DNA of 64,000 bases from Brevundimonas naejangsanensis (GCF_003627995.1 NZ_CP032707.1:2842501-2906500); one strand, 5' to 3'. Counted from the first letter of the stretch, positions 40,605 through 51,497 are shown. A program made the numbers and translations. The notes: generated by a model not told the origin, from the sequence alone.

Positions 40605-40958
40605 ATGCCACAGATTACGCTCGAACACTCCACCCATTTCGACGCGACCGACTGGCGCGCCCTGTCGCTGGAGATCCATCGCCTCTGCGTCGACGTGGTC
40701 GGGGCGACGACCCAGGCGTGCAAGACGCGCGTCGTCCGCTGCGATCGGCTGATCATCGCCGACGGCGATCCGGCCCAGGCCATGGTCCACTGCGACCTGC
40801 GCATCCTGACCGGCCGCACCCAGGAGCAGAAGACCGCCCTGGGCGAAGCCGTGCTGGCGGCCCTGCTGGCGGGCGTCGCGCCCTACGACGGTCCGCGCCA
40901 GATCTCGGTCGAGATCGGCAATCTGGACCGCGACAACTATCGCAAGGTCACTTTGTAA
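40605..40958 (+). CDS. 5-carboxymethyl-2-hydroxymuconate isomerase-like tautomerase
   Basis: 117 codons. It is a small tautomerase-superfamily protein whose N-terminal Pro (exposed after Met removal) would act as the catalytic base. The MPQITLEHS start, the VVRCDRLIIADG region and the ISVEIGNLDRDNY end match the HpaF/CHMI family. No other homoprotocatechuate-degradation genes are nearby, so the substrate is unclear. It is the only plus-strand gene between trpC and the autotransporter, divergent from DUF1467. Confidence 0.8.
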   Translation: MPQITLEHSTHFDATDWRALSLEIHRLCVDVVGATTQACKTRVVRCDRLIIADGDPAQAMVHCDLRILTGRTQEQKTALGEAVLAALLAGVAPYDGPRQISVEIGNLDRDNYRKVTL

Positions 40959-40960
40959 GT

Positions 40961-41137
40961 CCCTCTCCCGATGGGAGAGGGCTTGAGCGCCCGGGAGCCG
41001 AAGGCGATCGGCTACGCGAAAGGGTGAGGGTTCGCCGTTTCAGTCGGCGTCAGCCGTCGCGCTGCGGCTTACGCCGACATAAGCCGGAAACCCTCATCCG
41101 GCCCTTCGGGCCACCTTCTCCCATCGGGAGAAGGGAA
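40961..41137. repeat. Palindromic intergenic repeat (REP-like) between convergent genes
   Basis: The left hairpin is CCCTCTCCC/GGGAGAGGG (40961-40981) and the right is CCTTCTCCC/GGGAGAAGG (41114-41134). Between them lie GTGAGGGTT and AACCCTCAT arms and an inner GTCGGCGT/ACGCCGAC pair, so the whole 177-base unit folds on itself. Elements of this kind are dispersed in many proteobacterial genomes. It separates the tautomerase gene from DUF3088, which point at each other. Confidence 0.75.
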
Positions 41138-41143
41138 CATCGG

Positions 41144-41482
41144 TTACGGATGCGGCCGGCCGATGCCGTAGCGGGCGGCCCAGTACGGCAGGATGTCGTC
41201 GTCCTGCAGGAAGCGCGCGCCGGTCTCTTCGCTGACCTGGGCGTCGGGCCAGTCGAACTCGCCGTCCAGCACCAGCAAGGGGCAGCTCTGGTTCGCCTCC
41301 CCCACCTCGGCGATCACGGCCGGGCGCGGGCGCGGGTGATCCAGATAGGTGACGGTCAGATGCTCGCGCAGGCGCGGATAGAGGCCCAGCACCCCCTCGA
41401 TCCGCGCGCCGGGCGGGCAGAACCACGGCCCGCCCTGATCGTCGAACCAGTCGGCGTTCAGCAGATACAGACGATCGGCCAT
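41144..41482 (-). CDS. DUF3088-family protein
   Basis: 112 codons. The WFCPPGARIEGVLGLYP stretch, the DHPRPRPAVIAEVGEANQS segment and CPLLVLDGEF fit the DUF3088 family of unknown function, which looks thioredoxin-like. In some relatives the first motif has an extra Cys; here only one Cys remains there, with a second at SCPLL. The ATG overlaps the RNase J stop by one base, suggesting co-transcription. Confidence 0.75.
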   Translation of the reverse strand: MADRLYLLNADWFDDQGGPWFCPPGARIEGVLGLYPRLREHLTVTYLDHPRPRPAVIAEVGEANQSCPLLVLDGEFDWPDAQVSEETGARFLQDDDILPYWAARYGIGRPHP

Positions 41483-43158
41483 CAGAGCCTCAGCACCACG
41501 GTTTCGACGATGGGACGACGGTCCCAGATCTGCTGGCTGGCCTTCTTCAGGGTCCGGCTGACGGCCTGTTCAATGACCATCTCGTCCTCCAGCGCCTCGC
41601 CCTTCAGGCCGCGCACCGTGTTCTCGACGCGCTCGGCCATGTCGTCCAGAACGTCGCCCAGAGGCCGGTCCGCGTCGCCGGGCAGGCCGATGCCGCGCAC
41701 GTCGATGTCGCTGGCGATGCGGCCGCGCTTATCCAGGGCGAAGCTGACGATCAGGATGCCGTTGCTGGCCGCGTGCTTGCGCTCGCGCAGGGCCTCGCCC
41801 GCCTCCTCGACCAGCATGCCGCCGTCGACGAACAGGCGGCCCGAGGGCACTTCGTCGATGATGGCGGCGGGTCCGGGGGCCAGACGCACCATGTCGCCGT
41901 TGCGCGGCGTCACCGTCTCCGGCACCTGCATGTCCTTGGCCAGGGCGCCGTGCTCGATCAGGTGGCGGCGCATGCCGTGCGTCGGCACGGCGATCTTCGG
42001 CCGGGCCCACTGATACATCTGGCGCAGTTCGTCACGGCACGGGTGGCCCGAGACGTGGATGCCGGGATGGTCCTTCTCGGTGTAGAGGCGCACGCCGCGC
42101 TCGGCCATCTTGTCCTGCAGGCGGCCGATGCCCAGCTCGTTGCCGGGGATGACGCGCGATGAGAAGATGCAGTGGTCCCCCTCGCCCAGCTTGATGAAGG
42201 GATGCGTCCCCTCGGCCACGCGCGACAGGGCCGCGCGGGCCTCGCCCTGGCTGCCGGTGCACAGATACAGGATCTCGTCCGCCGGCCAGATCTTGGCCTC
42301 CTGCTCGGACAGGAAGGGCTTGAGGTCGCTCAACATCCCGACCGACTTGGCGGCGGCGGTGATGCGGTGCATCGACCGGCCGGCCAGGGCCACGCGGCGC
42401 CCGGCGGCCTCGGCGGCGCGGATCACGCTGTCCATGCGCGCGACGTTGGAGGCGAAGCAGCCGACCGCGACCCGGCCCTTCAGGCCCTGGATCAGCTCGG
42501 CCAGCTTGACCTTCACATCGCCTTCCGAGCCGGCGACGCCGTCCACGAAGACGTTGGTGGAGTCGCACACCATGGCCAGGACGCCTTCGTCGCCCAGCTT
42601 CTGGATGAACTCGACGTCGGTGCGCTCGCCCACGACCGGATCGTTGTCGATCTTCCAGTCGCCCGTGTGCAGCACCGTGCCCAGCGGCGTCTTGATGGCC
42701 AGGCCGTTCGGCTCGGCGATCGAGTGGGTGATGGTGACGTAGGTCACCTCGAACGGGCCCAGGTTCACGGTCGAACCCAGGGGCGCCTCGTTCAGCTCGA
42801 CATCCTCATAGATGCCGGCGTCGCGCAGCTTCTCGCGGATCAGGAAGGCCGTGAACGGCGTGGCGTACAGCGGCGCCTGAATGCGCGGCCACAGCCAGCC
42901 CAGGGCGCCGATATGGTCCTCGTGCGCGTGCGTCAGCACGATGCCGAGGATGTTCTCGCCTTCCAGGAAGGTCGGATCGGGCACGATGACGTCCACGCCG
43001 GGCGTGGACTGGTCGCCGAAGGTCACGCCGACGTCGACGATGATCCATTTGCGGTCATGCGCCGGGCCGAAGCCATAGGCGTTGAGGTTCATTCCGACCT
43101 CGTTCGAGCCGCCCAGCGGCAGGAAGACGAGTTCGTCGTTTTGATTTTTCTTAGTCAT
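41482..43158 (-). CDS. rnj: Ribonuclease J
   Basis: 558 codons. RNase J is a metallo-beta-lactamase/beta-CASP nuclease with endo- and 5'-to-3' exonuclease activity, acting in mRNA decay and rRNA maturation. The zinc-site motif (LTHAHEDHIGALGW) is near residue 75. The beta-CASP domain and C-terminal dimerisation region follow. It is the last but one gene of the nuo-birA-coaX-rnj run, an order I know from other alphaproteobacteria. Confidence 0.92.
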   Translation of the reverse strand: MTKKNQNDELVFLPLGGSNEVGMNLNAYGFGPAHDRKWIIVDVGVTFGDQSTPGVDVIVPDPTFLEGENILGIVLTHAHEDHIGALGWLWPRIQAPLYATPFTAFLIREKLRDAGIYEDVELNEAPLGSTVNLGPFEVTYVTITHSIAEPNGLAIKTPLGTVLHTGDWKIDNDPVVGERTDVEFIQKLGDEGVLAMVCDSTNVFVDGVAGSEGDVKVKLAELIQGLKGRVAVGCFASNVARMDSVIRAAEAAGRRVALAGRSMHRITAAAKSVGMLSDLKPFLSEQEAKIWPADEILYLCTGSQGEARAALSRVAEGTHPFIKLGEGDHCIFSSRVIPGNELGIGRLQDKMAERGVRLYTEKDHPGIHVSGHPCRDELRQMYQWARPKIAVPTHGMRRHLIEHGALAKDMQVPETVTPRNGDMVRLAPGPAAIIDEVPSGRLFVDGGMLVEEAGEALRERKHAASNGILIVSFALDKRGRIASDIDVRGIGLPGDADRPLGDVLDDMAERVENTVRGLKGEALEDEMVIEQAVSRTLKKASQQIWDRRPIVETVVLRL

Positions 43159-43164
43159 ACGGCC

Positions 43165-43956
43165 TTACAGATGGGAGTTCCGCCGCCAGATTTCGAGTAG
43201 GCCGCGGATGGTCAGGTCCGGATCAAACCGGTCGATAGAGTCAGTTGCGCCTTCAAACAGGGAGGCGACGCCGCCGGTGCCGATGACCGTCATGGGCTTG
43301 CCCCACTCGGCCTTGATGCGGTCCACCAGCCCTTCGATCAGGGCGATATAGCCCCAGAAGACGCCCGATTGCATGGAAGTCACGGTGTCGCGCCCGATGA
43401 CGGTCTCGGGGCGCTGAATGGCGATGCGCGGCAGTTTGGCCGCCGCCTCGTGCAGGGCCTGAAGCGACAGGTTGATGCCCGGCGCGATCAACCCGCCCTC
43501 GAAGGCCCCCGCCCCCTGCCCGTTCGCGCCCGAGACGACGTCGAAGGTGGTGGCCGTGCCGCTGTCGATCAGCAGCAGGTCGCCTTCATAGACCTGCAGC
43601 GCGCCGATGGCGTTGACCAGCCGGTCGGCCCCGGCCTCGCTGGGCTTGTGGATGCGCACCTCGATGCCCAGCTCGACGTTCTCGCCGATCACCAGGGGTT
43701 CGACGTTCAGATAGCGCCGCGCCAGGTTGCGCAGGTTGAAGATCGACTGCGGCACCACGCTGGAGATGATGCAGCCGTCCATATCGGCCATGGTCATGCC
43801 CTGGCCGCGCATCTCGAACAGCTGATGCAGCCAGACGGCGTATTCATCGGCCGTCCGCATCGGATCGGTGGCCGTGCGCCATTGGACGATCCACTCCTTG
43901 CCGTCATGGACGGCGAACAGGGTGTTGGTGTTGCCTTGCTCGATCGCCAGCAGCAT
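43165..43956 (-). CDS. coaX: Type III pantothenate kinase
   Basis: 263 codons. CoaX phosphorylates pantothenate, the first step of coenzyme A synthesis. The phosphate-binding start reads AIEQGNTNT, where many family members have D-V-G-N-T, so Asp is replaced by Glu; I believe this is common in alphaproteobacteria. [11 protein letters not shown] and [13 protein letters not shown] are the other family motifs. It overlaps birA by one base. Confidence 0.92.
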   Translation of the reverse strand: MLLAIEQGNTNTLFAVHDGKEWIVQWRTATDPMRTADEYAVWLHQLFEMRGQGMTMADMDGCIISSVVPQSIFNLRNLARRYLNVEPLVIGENVELGIEVRIHKPSEAGADRLVNAIGALQVYEGDLLLIDSGTATTFDVVSGANGQGAGAFEGGLIAPGINLSLQALHEAAAKLPRIAIQRPETVIGRDTVTSMQSGVFWGYIALIEGLVDRIKAEWGKPMTVIGTGGVASLFEGATDSIDRFDPDLTIRGLLEIWRRNSHL

Positions 43957-44702
43957 CAGGCGGCCTCTCCGAAGAAGACGTCGCCGGCGGAAATGACCCG
44001 CAAGGTTCCGTCCGGAAGTTTCAGGCGCAGGGCGCCGTCGGCCTCGACGCCGTCGGCGGTCCCGGTCAGGGTTTCATGGCTCAGCCGCGCCGTGCACGGG
44101 CCGAACAGGCCCGGCGTCCGCGCGACCCAGGCGTCCAGCACCGGCTGAAAGCCCAGCCGCGACCAGCGTTCCAGCCAGGCGTCGAAGGTCTCGGCCAGCA
44201 TCCTGGCCCCCTCCTCGGCCGACGGCGCGGCGGCCACGTCGTGACGCAGGTGCTCGGCGATGCAGGTGGCGGGGCGCTCCGTCCCCTCGGGCGCGTGCGA
44301 CAGGTTCACGCCTATGCCGACCGCCAGCCACAAGCCGCCAGAGGGGGCGGGACCGGACTCGATCAGGATGCCGGACGACTTGCGCCCGTCCAGAAGCACG
44401 TCATTGGGCCATTTGATGCTAACGAGCGTCGACGGGACATAGCGGTCCAGCAGGTCGGCCACCGCTAGGGCGGCGGCGAAGGTCAGCTGCGCCGCCTCGG
44501 CCGGAGACCGGTTCAGCGTCAGCAGCAGGGTCGAGGCCAGGTTGCCGTCCCGGCTGTCCCAGGCGCGGCCGCGACGGCCCCGCCCGGCGGTCTGACGCCG
44601 GGCCGCGATCCACAGCGGCCCGGCCTCGCCCGCCTCGGCGCGGCGACGCGCCTCGGCGTTGGTGGAGTCGGTCTCTTCGAGGATCAGGACCGGAGCCGCC
44701 AA
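43956..44702 (-). CDS. birA: Biotin--[acetyl-CoA-carboxylase] ligase
   Basis: 248 codons. It attaches biotin to the BCCP subunit of acetyl-CoA carboxylase. The biotinyl-AMP-binding [11 protein letters not shown] motif and the [19 protein letters not shown] segment are conserved. There is no N-terminal winged helix, so this is a ligase only and not a repressor. The start appears to be a TTG at 44702, seven bases after the nuoN stop. Confidence 0.9.
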   Translation of the reverse strand: MAAPVLILEETDSTNAEARRRAEAGEAGPLWIAARRQTAGRGRRGRAWDSRDGNLASTLLLTLNRSPAEAAQLTFAAALAVADLLDRYVPSTLVSIKWPNDVLLDGRKSSGILIESGPAPSGGLWLAVGIGVNLSHAPEGTERPATCIAEHLRHDVAAAPSAEEGARMLAETFDAWLERWSRLGFQPVLDAWVARTPGLFGPCTARLSHETLTGTADGVEADGALRLKLPDGTLRVISAGDVFFGEAA

Positions 44703-44708
44703 GGCCCC

Positions 44709-46151
44709 TTATCCGATCCCGACGCCCGCGGCCGCCGCGCGCGTCAGCGGCTCAAGCCAGGTCAGGGCGATCAGCAGCACGGGGAAGCTGAAGGCCGCGG
44801 CGGCCCAGCCGATCCACTGCGCGCCGGCCGGCGCCTTGTCCGTCGTCACGTCGAACTCGGGCGTGTCGAACCACATCACCTTGATGATGCGCAGGTAGTA
44901 GAAGCCCGCCACGACCGAGGCCACCAGGCCCGCGGCGCCCGCCATCCAGTAACCGGCGTCGGCGGCGGCGCCGAAGACGTAGAACTTGCCCCAGAAGCCC
45001 GACATCGGCGGGATGCCGATGGCCGACAGCGACAGGATCGTCAGGGCGACGGCCGTCAGCGGGCGGTCCTTCTTCAGCCCCGCCAGGTCGGCGATCTTGC
45101 GGATCGGACGGCCGTTGCGGCTCAGCGACAGCAGGACGGCGAAGAAGCCGATCTGATCCACTACATACAGGGTCATGAACATCAGCGTCGCCTGGACGCC
45201 GAGTTGGGTGCCCGCCGCCACGCCCAGCAGGGCGTAGCCGATGTTGATGATCGAGGAATAGGCCAGCAGGCGCTGGATGTCCTTCTGCATCAGGCCGCCG
45301 AAGGCGCCGACCGCGAAGCTGATCAGCGAGATCAGGATCAGCACCTGGGCCCACTGCGCATGAGCCAGGCCGAAGCCTTCGACCAGAACGCGGATGATCA
45401 ACACCATGGCCGCCACCTTGGGCGCGGTCGAGAACAGGGCCACGACCGGGGTCGGGGCGCCTTCATAGACGTCCGGCGTCCACATGTGGAACGGCGCGGC
45501 CGAGACCTTGAACGCCAGGCCGCAGATCAGGAAGACCAGGCCGAAGATCAGGCCGGGGCCCGGGTTGGCGGTGGCGAAGGCGGCGATATCCACGAACCGC
45601 ATCGAGCCGGCGAAGCCGTAGATCAGGCTGGCGCCGTACAGCAGCAGGCCCGAGGACAGGGCGCCCAGGACAAAATACTTCAGGCCGGCTTCCGAGGCCT
45701 TCAGATCGTCGCGGCGATAGGCGGCCAGAACGTAGAGGGCCAGCGAGTGCATCTCGATGCCGATGTAGAGCGAGATCAGGTCGCCCGACGACGCCATCAT
45801 CCCCATGCCGACCGAGGCCAGCACGATCAGGATCGGATACTCGAACTTGGCGATCTTGTTGCGATGCATCCAGCTGTCGCCCAGCACCACGGCCACAGCG
45901 GCGGACAGGAAGATGACCGCCTTGCCGTAAACGGCCAGCGGATCGGCCACATAGGCCCCGTTGAAAGCCGAACCCAGCGGGCCGACGACAGCCAACGCCG
46001 TCGCCGCCAGCAGCAGCAGAACCGACAGGCCCGAAACCAGGCGCGTCGACTTCTCGCCGGAGAAGGCGCCGACCATGAGCAGCACCAGACCGCCGACCGC
46101 CAGGGTCAGTTCCGGGGCCGAGAGATGAAGGGCGGAAGACAGATCAGTCAT
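44709..46151 (-). CDS. nuoN: NADH-quinone oxidoreductase subunit N
   Basis: 480 codons, with about 14 transmembrane helices. NuoN is one of the three antiporter-like proton-pumping subunits of complex I. The KYFVLGALSSGLLLYG segment and FKVSAAPFHMWTPDVYEG, which holds the conserved helix-break region, are typical. It follows nuoM after seven bases. Confidence 0.95.
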   Translation of the reverse strand: MTDLSSALHLSAPELTLAVGGLVLLMVGAFSGEKSTRLVSGLSVLLLLAATALAVVGPLGSAFNGAYVADPLAVYGKAVIFLSAAVAVVLGDSWMHRNKIAKFEYPILIVLASVGMGMMASSGDLISLYIGIEMHSLALYVLAAYRRDDLKASEAGLKYFVLGALSSGLLLYGASLIYGFAGSMRFVDIAAFATANPGPGLIFGLVFLICGLAFKVSAAPFHMWTPDVYEGAPTPVVALFSTAPKVAAMVLIIRVLVEGFGLAHAQWAQVLILISLISFAVGAFGGLMQKDIQRLLAYSSIINIGYALLGVAAGTQLGVQATLMFMTLYVVDQIGFFAVLLSLSRNGRPIRKIADLAGLKKDRPLTAVALTILSLSAIGIPPMSGFWGKFYVFGAAADAGYWMAGAAGLVASVVAGFYYLRIIKVMWFDTPEFDVTTDKAPAGAQWIGWAAAAFSFPVLLIALTWLEPLTRAAAAGVGIG

Positions 46152-46158
46152 TATGCTC

Positions 46159-47646
46159 TCACCCGCCGATGGCTGCGCGATAGGCGGTCGTCAGGGCCTC
46201 AACGCTTGGCCCGGTGTAGTCGAGGACGGCGTTGGGATAGAGGCCCAGCCAGATGGTGCCGACGATCAACGGCACGAAGATCAACAGCTCGCGCTTGTCG
46301 ATGTCCGTGATGGTCTGCAGCGCCGGATTGGTGATCTCGCCGTACATGACGTTGCGGAACAGCGTCAGCGCGTACACCGCCGAGAAGATCACGCCCGAGG
46401 CGGCGATCAGGGCGGTCCAGGTCGAGGCCTGATAGGCGCCCGTCATGGTCAGCACTTCGCCGATGAAGCCCGAGGTGCCCGGCAGGCCGACGTTGGCCAT
46501 GGTGAACATCAGGAAGATGGCCGCATACCAGGGCATCCGCGCCGTCAGGCCGCCATAGAAGGCAATCTCACGCGTGTGCATCCGGTCATAGACCACGCCG
46601 ACGCACAGGAAGAGCGCGCCCGAGATCAGGCCGTGGCTCAGCATTTGGAAGACGGCGCCCTGAACGCCGGTGTCGTTGCCGGCGAAGATGCCCATGGTCA
46701 CGAAGCCCATGTGGGCGACCGACGAATAGGCGATCAGCTTCTTGATGTCGGTCTGACGGAAGGCGACCAGCGACGTATAGACGATGGCGATCACCGACAG
46801 GGCGAACACCAGCGGCGTGAACATCTGCGACGCCAACGGGAACATCGGGATGTTGAACAGGATGAAGCCGTAGCCGCCCAGCTTCAGCAGGATGCCCGCC
46901 AGGATGACCGAACCGGCCGTCGGCGCCTGAACGTGGGCGTCGGGCAGCCAGGTGTGCACCGGCCACATCGGCATCTTCACCGCGAAGGAGGCGAAGAAGG
47001 CCAGCCACAGGATCGGCTGCACCGAGGCGTCGAAGGCGTACTGCTTCAGCTCCGGGATGCTGGTGGTGCCGGTCGTGTGGGCCATCCACAGCATGGCCAG
47101 CAGCATAAGGACCGAACCGGCCAAGGTGTAGAGGAAGAACTTGTACGCCGCGTAGATCCGGTTGGCGCCGCCCCAGATGCCGATGATCAGATACATCGGG
47201 ACCAGGGTGCCTTCGAAGAAGATGTAGAAGAGGAACAGGTCCAGCGAGGTGAACACCCCGATGACCAGCGTCTCCAGGATCAGGAAGGCGATCATGTATT
47301 CGACGACGCGCGTCTGGATCGACTTCCAGCTGGCCACGATACAGATCGGCAGCAGGAAGGCCGTCAGCAGGACGAACAGGATCGAGATCCCGTCCACGCC
47401 CAAGTGATAGCCGGCGCCGGCGAACCAGGCGTAGTTCTCGACGAACTGATAGGCCGGGTTCGACGGATCGAACTGCGCGACCAGCAGGACGGACACCGCC
47501 AGCACCACCATGGTGGTGACCAGGGCGATCCAGCGGGCGGCCGGGGCCGCGGCGTCCTGACCGCCCTTGTTCAGCAGGCGCGCGACCAGGATCGCGGCCG
47601 CGCCAAGAAGCGGCAGGAAGGTGACGATGCTCAGAATGTGAGGCAC
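46159..47646 (-). CDS. nuoM: NADH-quinone oxidoreductase subunit M
   Basis: 495 codons from the GTG at 47646, which has GGGAG about ten bases upstream. A GTG six codons earlier would overlap nuoL and is the alternative. NuoM is an antiporter-like proton-pumping subunit. The [20 protein letters not shown] segment and [13 protein letters not shown] are conserved family sequences. Confidence 0.94.
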   Translation of the reverse strand: MPHILSIVTFLPLLGAAAILVARLLNKGGQDAAAPAARWIALVTTMVVLAVSVLLVAQFDPSNPAYQFVENYAWFAGAGYHLGVDGISILFVLLTAFLLPICIVASWKSIQTRVVEYMIAFLILETLVIGVFTSLDLFLFYIFFEGTLVPMYLIIGIWGGANRIYAAYKFFLYTLAGSVLMLLAMLWMAHTTGTTSIPELKQYAFDASVQPILWLAFFASFAVKMPMWPVHTWLPDAHVQAPTAGSVILAGILLKLGGYGFILFNIPMFPLASQMFTPLVFALSVIAIVYTSLVAFRQTDIKKLIAYSSVAHMGFVTMGIFAGNDTGVQGAVFQMLSHGLISGALFLCVGVVYDRMHTREIAFYGGLTARMPWYAAIFLMFTMANVGLPGTSGFIGEVLTMTGAYQASTWTALIAASGVIFSAVYALTLFRNVMYGEITNPALQTITDIDKRELLIFVPLIVGTIWLGLYPNAVLDYTGPSVEALTTAYRAAIGG

Positions 47647-47651
47647 GAGGC

Positions 47652-49736
47652 TCAGGCTCCCCACGTGAAGATGGCGAAGGCAAGGAACGCAGCCACGCCG
47701 ATCAGCATCACGAATGCATAGAAGTAGACGAAACCGGACTGGAACCGGGACAGCCAGCCGCCCGACTTCAGCGAAGCCCAGGCCGCGCCGTTCGGGCCCA
47801 GACCGTCGATGATCTTCACGTCGCCGATCTTCCAGAAGAAGTCGCCGAGCGCCTTGGCGCCCTTCACGAAGACGGCGTCATACAGCTCATCGAAGAACCA
47901 CTTGTTGTAGAGGAAGGTCCACAGTGGGCCCTTGCGCTCGGCCCACTCCTTGGCGACGCCTTCCTTCAGGACGTAAATCCAGAAGGCGATGGCCGTGCCC
48001 AGCAGCGTCACGATCAGCGGCGCCCACTTCACCCAGGTCGGGACGTTGTGGCTCTCGTGCAGGACGTGGTTGGCTTCGCCGACGAAGATGGCGCCGCGCC
48101 AGAACTCGGCCTCATGATTACCGATGAAGTGCGGAGCAAAGACGATACCCGCAGCAACCGCGCCAACCGACAGCGCCAGCAGCGGCAGCACCATGACCAA
48201 CGGGCTCTCGTGCGGCTTCAGCGGACCGTGGTGATGGTCGTCGTGCGCATGATCGTCGCCGTCCAGCGGTTCGGAATGCGTTTCGATCTGAGCATGCGAC
48301 GCGTGGTCGTCGGCCGCGTGGGCGTGCGCGCCCTCCTCTTCCTTCCAAACGGGCTTGTTGTGGAAGGTCATGAACACCAGACGCCAGGAATAATAGGCCG
48401 TCAGCAGAGCCGCCGAGATGCCGATGACAAAAGCGAACATGCCCGCAGCCGAATGGCCGGTCGTCGCCGCCGCATAGGCGCTCTCGAGGATGGAGTCCTT
48501 GGAGTAGAAGCCCGCGAAGCCGCCAATGCCCGGAATACCGAGACCCGTAATGGCGATGGTGCCGATCATCATGGTCCCGTAGGTCCAAGGCAGAAGCTTC
48601 ACCAGGCCGCCCATCTTCCGCATATCCTGCTCGTGGTGCATGCCGTGGATCACCGAACCGGCGCCCAGGAACAGCAGGGCCTTAAAGAAGGCGTGCGTGA
48701 ACAGGTGGAACATGGCGGGCTGGTAAGCGCCGACGCCCGCCGCGAAGAACATGTAGCCCAGCTGCGAACAGGTCGAATAGGCGATCACCCGCTTGATGTC
48801 GTTCTGCATCATGCCGACGGTCGCGGCGAAGATGGCCGTGATGCCGCCGATGATGGCGATGAACTGCGAGGCGATCGGCGCGTGCTCATACAGCGGCGAC
48901 AGCAGGCAGACCATGAAGACCCCGGCGGTGACCATGGTGGCCGCGTGGATCAGGGCCGACACCGGGGTCGGGCCTTCCATGGCGTCCGGCAGCCAGGTGT
49001 GCAGGAAGAACTGCGCCGACTTGCCCATGGCGCCGACGAACAGCAGCAGACCGGCCAGGTCCAGCGCCGACCAGGTGTAGCCCAGGAACTCCCAGCCCGC
49101 GCCGACCTTGCCGGCGATCAGCGGGAACAGCTTGGCGAACTCGATCGTGCCGAACATCCAGAACACGGTCATCATGCCGAGCAGGAAGCCGAAGTCGCCG
49201 ACGCGGTTGACGACGAAGGCCTTGATGGCGGCGGCCGAAGCCGAGGCCTTCTTGTACCAGAAGCCGATCAGCAGATAGGACGCCAGGCCCACGCCTTCCC
49301 AGCCGAAGAACATCTGCACGAAGTCGGCGGCCGTCACCAGCGCCAGCATCATGAAGGTGAACAGGGACAGATAGGCGAAGAAGCGAGGACGGCTGTCGTC
49401 CTCCTTCATGTAGCCCCAGGAATAGAGGTGAACCAGCGAGGACACCGAGGTCACCACGATCAGCATGACCGCTGACATGGCGTCGACGCGGATCGACCAG
49501 TTCGACTGGAAGTCGCCCACGTGGATGAAGGGCGCAATCTTGACGGTGAAGGCTTCCAGCTCGCCCCAGGTCCACTGTCCGAACACGATCCACGAGACCG
49601 CGCACGAGAAGAACAGCAGGCCCGTCGTAACGGCCTGAGACGGAATGTCGCCGATCCGGCGACCGAAGAAGCCGGCGATCATGGCCCCCAGCAGGGGGGC
49701 GAAGACGCCGAGAGTGACGAGAGTCTGGATAGTCAC
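47652..49736 (-). CDS. nuoL: NADH-quinone oxidoreductase subunit L
   Basis: 694 codons. NuoL is the distal antiporter-like subunit, with the long lateral helix in its C-terminal third. [18 protein letters not shown] and [20 protein letters not shown] are conserved. A loop at residues about 465-512 carries 11 His and many Asp/Glu ([13 protein letters not shown], then [11 protein letters not shown]), longer and richer than I expect for the family. It lies between transmembrane segments and could bind metal ions. Confidence 0.95.
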   Translation of the reverse strand: MTIQTLVTLGVFAPLLGAMIAGFFGRRIGDIPSQAVTTGLLFFSCAVSWIVFGQWTWGELEAFTVKIAPFIHVGDFQSNWSIRVDAMSAVMLIVVTSVSSLVHLYSWGYMKEDDSRPRFFAYLSLFTFMMLALVTAADFVQMFFGWEGVGLASYLLIGFWYKKASASAAAIKAFVVNRVGDFGFLLGMMTVFWMFGTIEFAKLFPLIAGKVGAGWEFLGYTWSALDLAGLLLFVGAMGKSAQFFLHTWLPDAMEGPTPVSALIHAATMVTAGVFMVCLLSPLYEHAPIASQFIAIIGGITAIFAATVGMMQNDIKRVIAYSTCSQLGYMFFAAGVGAYQPAMFHLFTHAFFKALLFLGAGSVIHGMHHEQDMRKMGGLVKLLPWTYGTMMIGTIAITGLGIPGIGGFAGFYSKDSILESAYAAATTGHSAAGMFAFVIGISAALLTAYYSWRLVFMTFHNKPVWKEEEGAHAHAADDHASHAQIETHSEPLDGDDHAHDDHHHGPLKPHESPLVMVLPLLALSVGAVAAGIVFAPHFIGNHEAEFWRGAIFVGEANHVLHESHNVPTWVKWAPLIVTLLGTAIAFWIYVLKEGVAKEWAERKGPLWTFLYNKWFFDELYDAVFVKGAKALGDFFWKIGDVKIIDGLGPNGAAWASLKSGGWLSRFQSGFVYFYAFVMLIGVAAFLAFAIFTWGA

Positions 49737-49744
49737 GGTTCCGA

Positions 49745-50053
49745 TCAGCCCTTCATCACGGAGGCGTCGTCGACCGCGATGTCGCCGCGGTTACGGAAGA
49801 AGGTCACGAGAATGGCCAGGCCGACGGCGGCCTCGGCCGCGGCGACGGTCAGGACGAACATGGCCATCAACTGACCCGACACGTCGTTCAGGTGGGTCGA
49901 GAAGGCCACGAAGTTGATGTTCACCGCGAGCAGGATCATCTCGACCGACATCAGGATGATGATGACGTTCTTGCGGTTCACGAAGATGCCGAACACGCCG
50001 ATGGTGAACAGCATGGCGGCGACCGCCAGATAGTGCTGGAGCGAGATATCCAT
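49745..50053 (-). CDS. nuoK: NADH-quinone oxidoreductase subunit K
   Basis: 102 codons with three helices. The [20 protein letters not shown] start and the helix-2 [15 protein letters not shown] motif carry the conserved Glu involved in proton transfer. The ATG at 50053 overlaps the nuoJ stop (TGATG). Confidence 0.95.
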   Translation of the reverse strand: MDISLQHYLAVAAMLFTIGVFGIFVNRKNVIIILMSVEMILLAVNINFVAFSTHLNDVSGQLMAMFVLTVAAAEAAVGLAILVTFFRNRGDIAVDDASVMKG

Positions 50054-50679
50054 CACAGAAGCTCCTCGGGGGTGACGCCCTGGCCCGTGGTCACGGACTT
50101 GACCTCGACGGCCTTGGCGCGTTCGCGGTTGGCCTGGGCCGCCAGATCCTGGCGATGCACGCCCGGACGGTGACGCAGGGTCAGGACGATGGCGCCGATC
50201 ATGGCGATCAGCAGGACCACGCCCGCCGCCTGGAAGAAGTAGACGTAGTCCGTGTAGAGCACGCGGCCGATCGTCTCGATGTTGGTCGCGTCAGGCCCGG
50301 CCGGAACCGGCGAGGCGGCGTCGCGGGCGGCTCCGCCCTGAACGACGCTGATCGACACCATGATCATCTCGGCCAGCAGGACGCCCGCCACAATGCCCGC
50401 CAGCGGCAGATAGCGCGCGTAACCTTCGCGCAGCTTCACGAAGTCGACGTCCAGCATCATGACGACGAACAGGAACAGCACCGCCACGGCGCCGACGTAG
50501 ACGACCACCAGCAGCATCGCCAGGAACTCGGCGCTCAGCAGCACGAACAGGCCGGCCGCCGAGAAGAAGGTCAGGATCAGCCAGAGGACGGAGTGCACGG
50601 GGTTGCGCGCGGTCACCACCAGAAGGGCGGAAACCACGGCGACCGTCGCCAGAAGATAGAAGGCCAGGCCTTGCAACAT
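50053..50679 (-). CDS. nuoJ: NADH-quinone oxidoreductase subunit J
   Basis: 208 codons from the ATG at 50679, chosen because the family begins at the first helix ([11 protein letters not shown]). It is a five-helix membrane subunit of complex I. The [20 protein letters not shown] segment holds the conserved pi-bulge helix. The C-terminal tail is polar. A 114-base gap separates it from nuoI, with no gene I can identify. Confidence 0.94.
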   Translation of the reverse strand: MLQGLAFYLLATVAVVSALLVVTARNPVHSVLWLILTFFSAAGLFVLLSAEFLAMLLVVVYVGAVAVLFLFVVMMLDVDFVKLREGYARYLPLAGIVAGVLLAEMIMVSISVVQGGAARDAASPVPAGPDATNIETIGRVLYTDYVYFFQAAGVVLLIAMIGAIVLTLRHRPGVHRQDLAAQANRERAKAVEVKSVTTGQGVTPEELL

Positions 50680-50793
50680 GTGCGGGACGACGCCCCTCTT
50701 CAAAACCAATGGCCCGGGCGAACGCCTCGGACCCTTCCAGAAATCGGCCCCGGCCCGAAGGTCAGGGTCAGCGTGGCGGAATCGCCGCTCCGT

Positions 50794-51285
50794 TTAGCGA
50801 TACGGAGCGTCGAGTTCCAGATTCTTCGCGATCAGACGCTCCCAGCGGTCGCCGTTGTCCAGCAGGCGCGCCTTGTCATAGAGCAGTTCTTCGCGGGTCT
50901 CGGTGGCGAACTCGCTGTTCGGTCCCTCGACGATGGCGTCCACCGGGCAGGCCTCCTGGCACAGGCCGCAGTAGATGCATTTGACCATGTCGATGTCGTA
51001 GCGCGTCGTGCGACGGCTGCCGTCGGCGCGCGGTTCGGCCTCGATGGTGATGGCCTGGGCCGGGCAGATGGCCTCGCACAGCTTGCAGGCGATGCAGCGT
51101 TCTTCACCGTTCGGATAGCGACGCAGCGCGTGTTCGCCGCGGAAGCGCGGCGACTGCGGGTTGCGCTCGAACGGATAGTTCACCGTGGCCTTGGGCTTGG
51201 CCATGTACTTCAGCGACAGGCCGACGGCGCCGAACACGTCGGTCAGCATCGCGCCCTTGGCCGCCTGAACGATACGGGTCAGCAT
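50794..51285 (-). CDS. nuoI: NADH-quinone oxidoreductase subunit I
   Basis: 163 codons. NuoI carries two [4Fe-4S] clusters: [12 protein letters not shown] and [12 protein letters not shown]. The [19 protein letters not shown] segment is typical of proteobacterial NuoI. The ATG at 51285 overlaps the stop of the small gene upstream, so a longer open frame is not needed. Confidence 0.95.
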   Translation of the reverse strand: MLTRIVQAAKGAMLTDVFGAVGLSLKYMAKPKATVNYPFERNPQSPRFRGEHALRRYPNGEERCIACKLCEAICPAQAITIEAEPRADGSRRTTRYDIDMVKCIYCGLCQEACPVDAIVEGPNSEFATETREELLYDKARLLDNGDRWERLIAKNLELDAPYR

Positions 51286-51497
51286 TACGATTTCACTCCG
51301 GCGCACTCGCGTTCATAGCGGGCGCTTTCCTTGTCGAGAGTCTGGCACAGGCGCTGGCGTTCCGCCTCGCGCCGTTCAACTTCCTGCACCTTGCGCTCCC
51401 ACTGATAGACCGAGACGGGCTCGGCCTCATAGGGCGCGCAGGCGCCGGCCGTCGCGGCGACGGCCAGGCCGATCAGCAGGGGCACGCGGATGCTCAT
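51285..51497 (-). CDS. Small putative lipoprotein inside the nuo operon
   Basis: 70 codons from the ATG at 51497 (TGATG with the nuoH stop) to a stop that overlaps the nuoI start. The N-terminus looks like a lipoprotein signal ([20 protein letters not shown]), although A-G-A-C is a weak lipobox. The rest is a charged helix ([18 protein letters not shown]) with two more Cys. Tight coupling to nuoH and nuoI on both sides suggests a complex I accessory or assembly role, which is inference only. No family is recognised. Confidence 0.65.
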   Translation of the reverse strand: MSIRVPLLIGLAVAATAGACAPYEAEPVSVYQWERKVQEVERREAERQRLCQTLDKESARYERECAGVKS

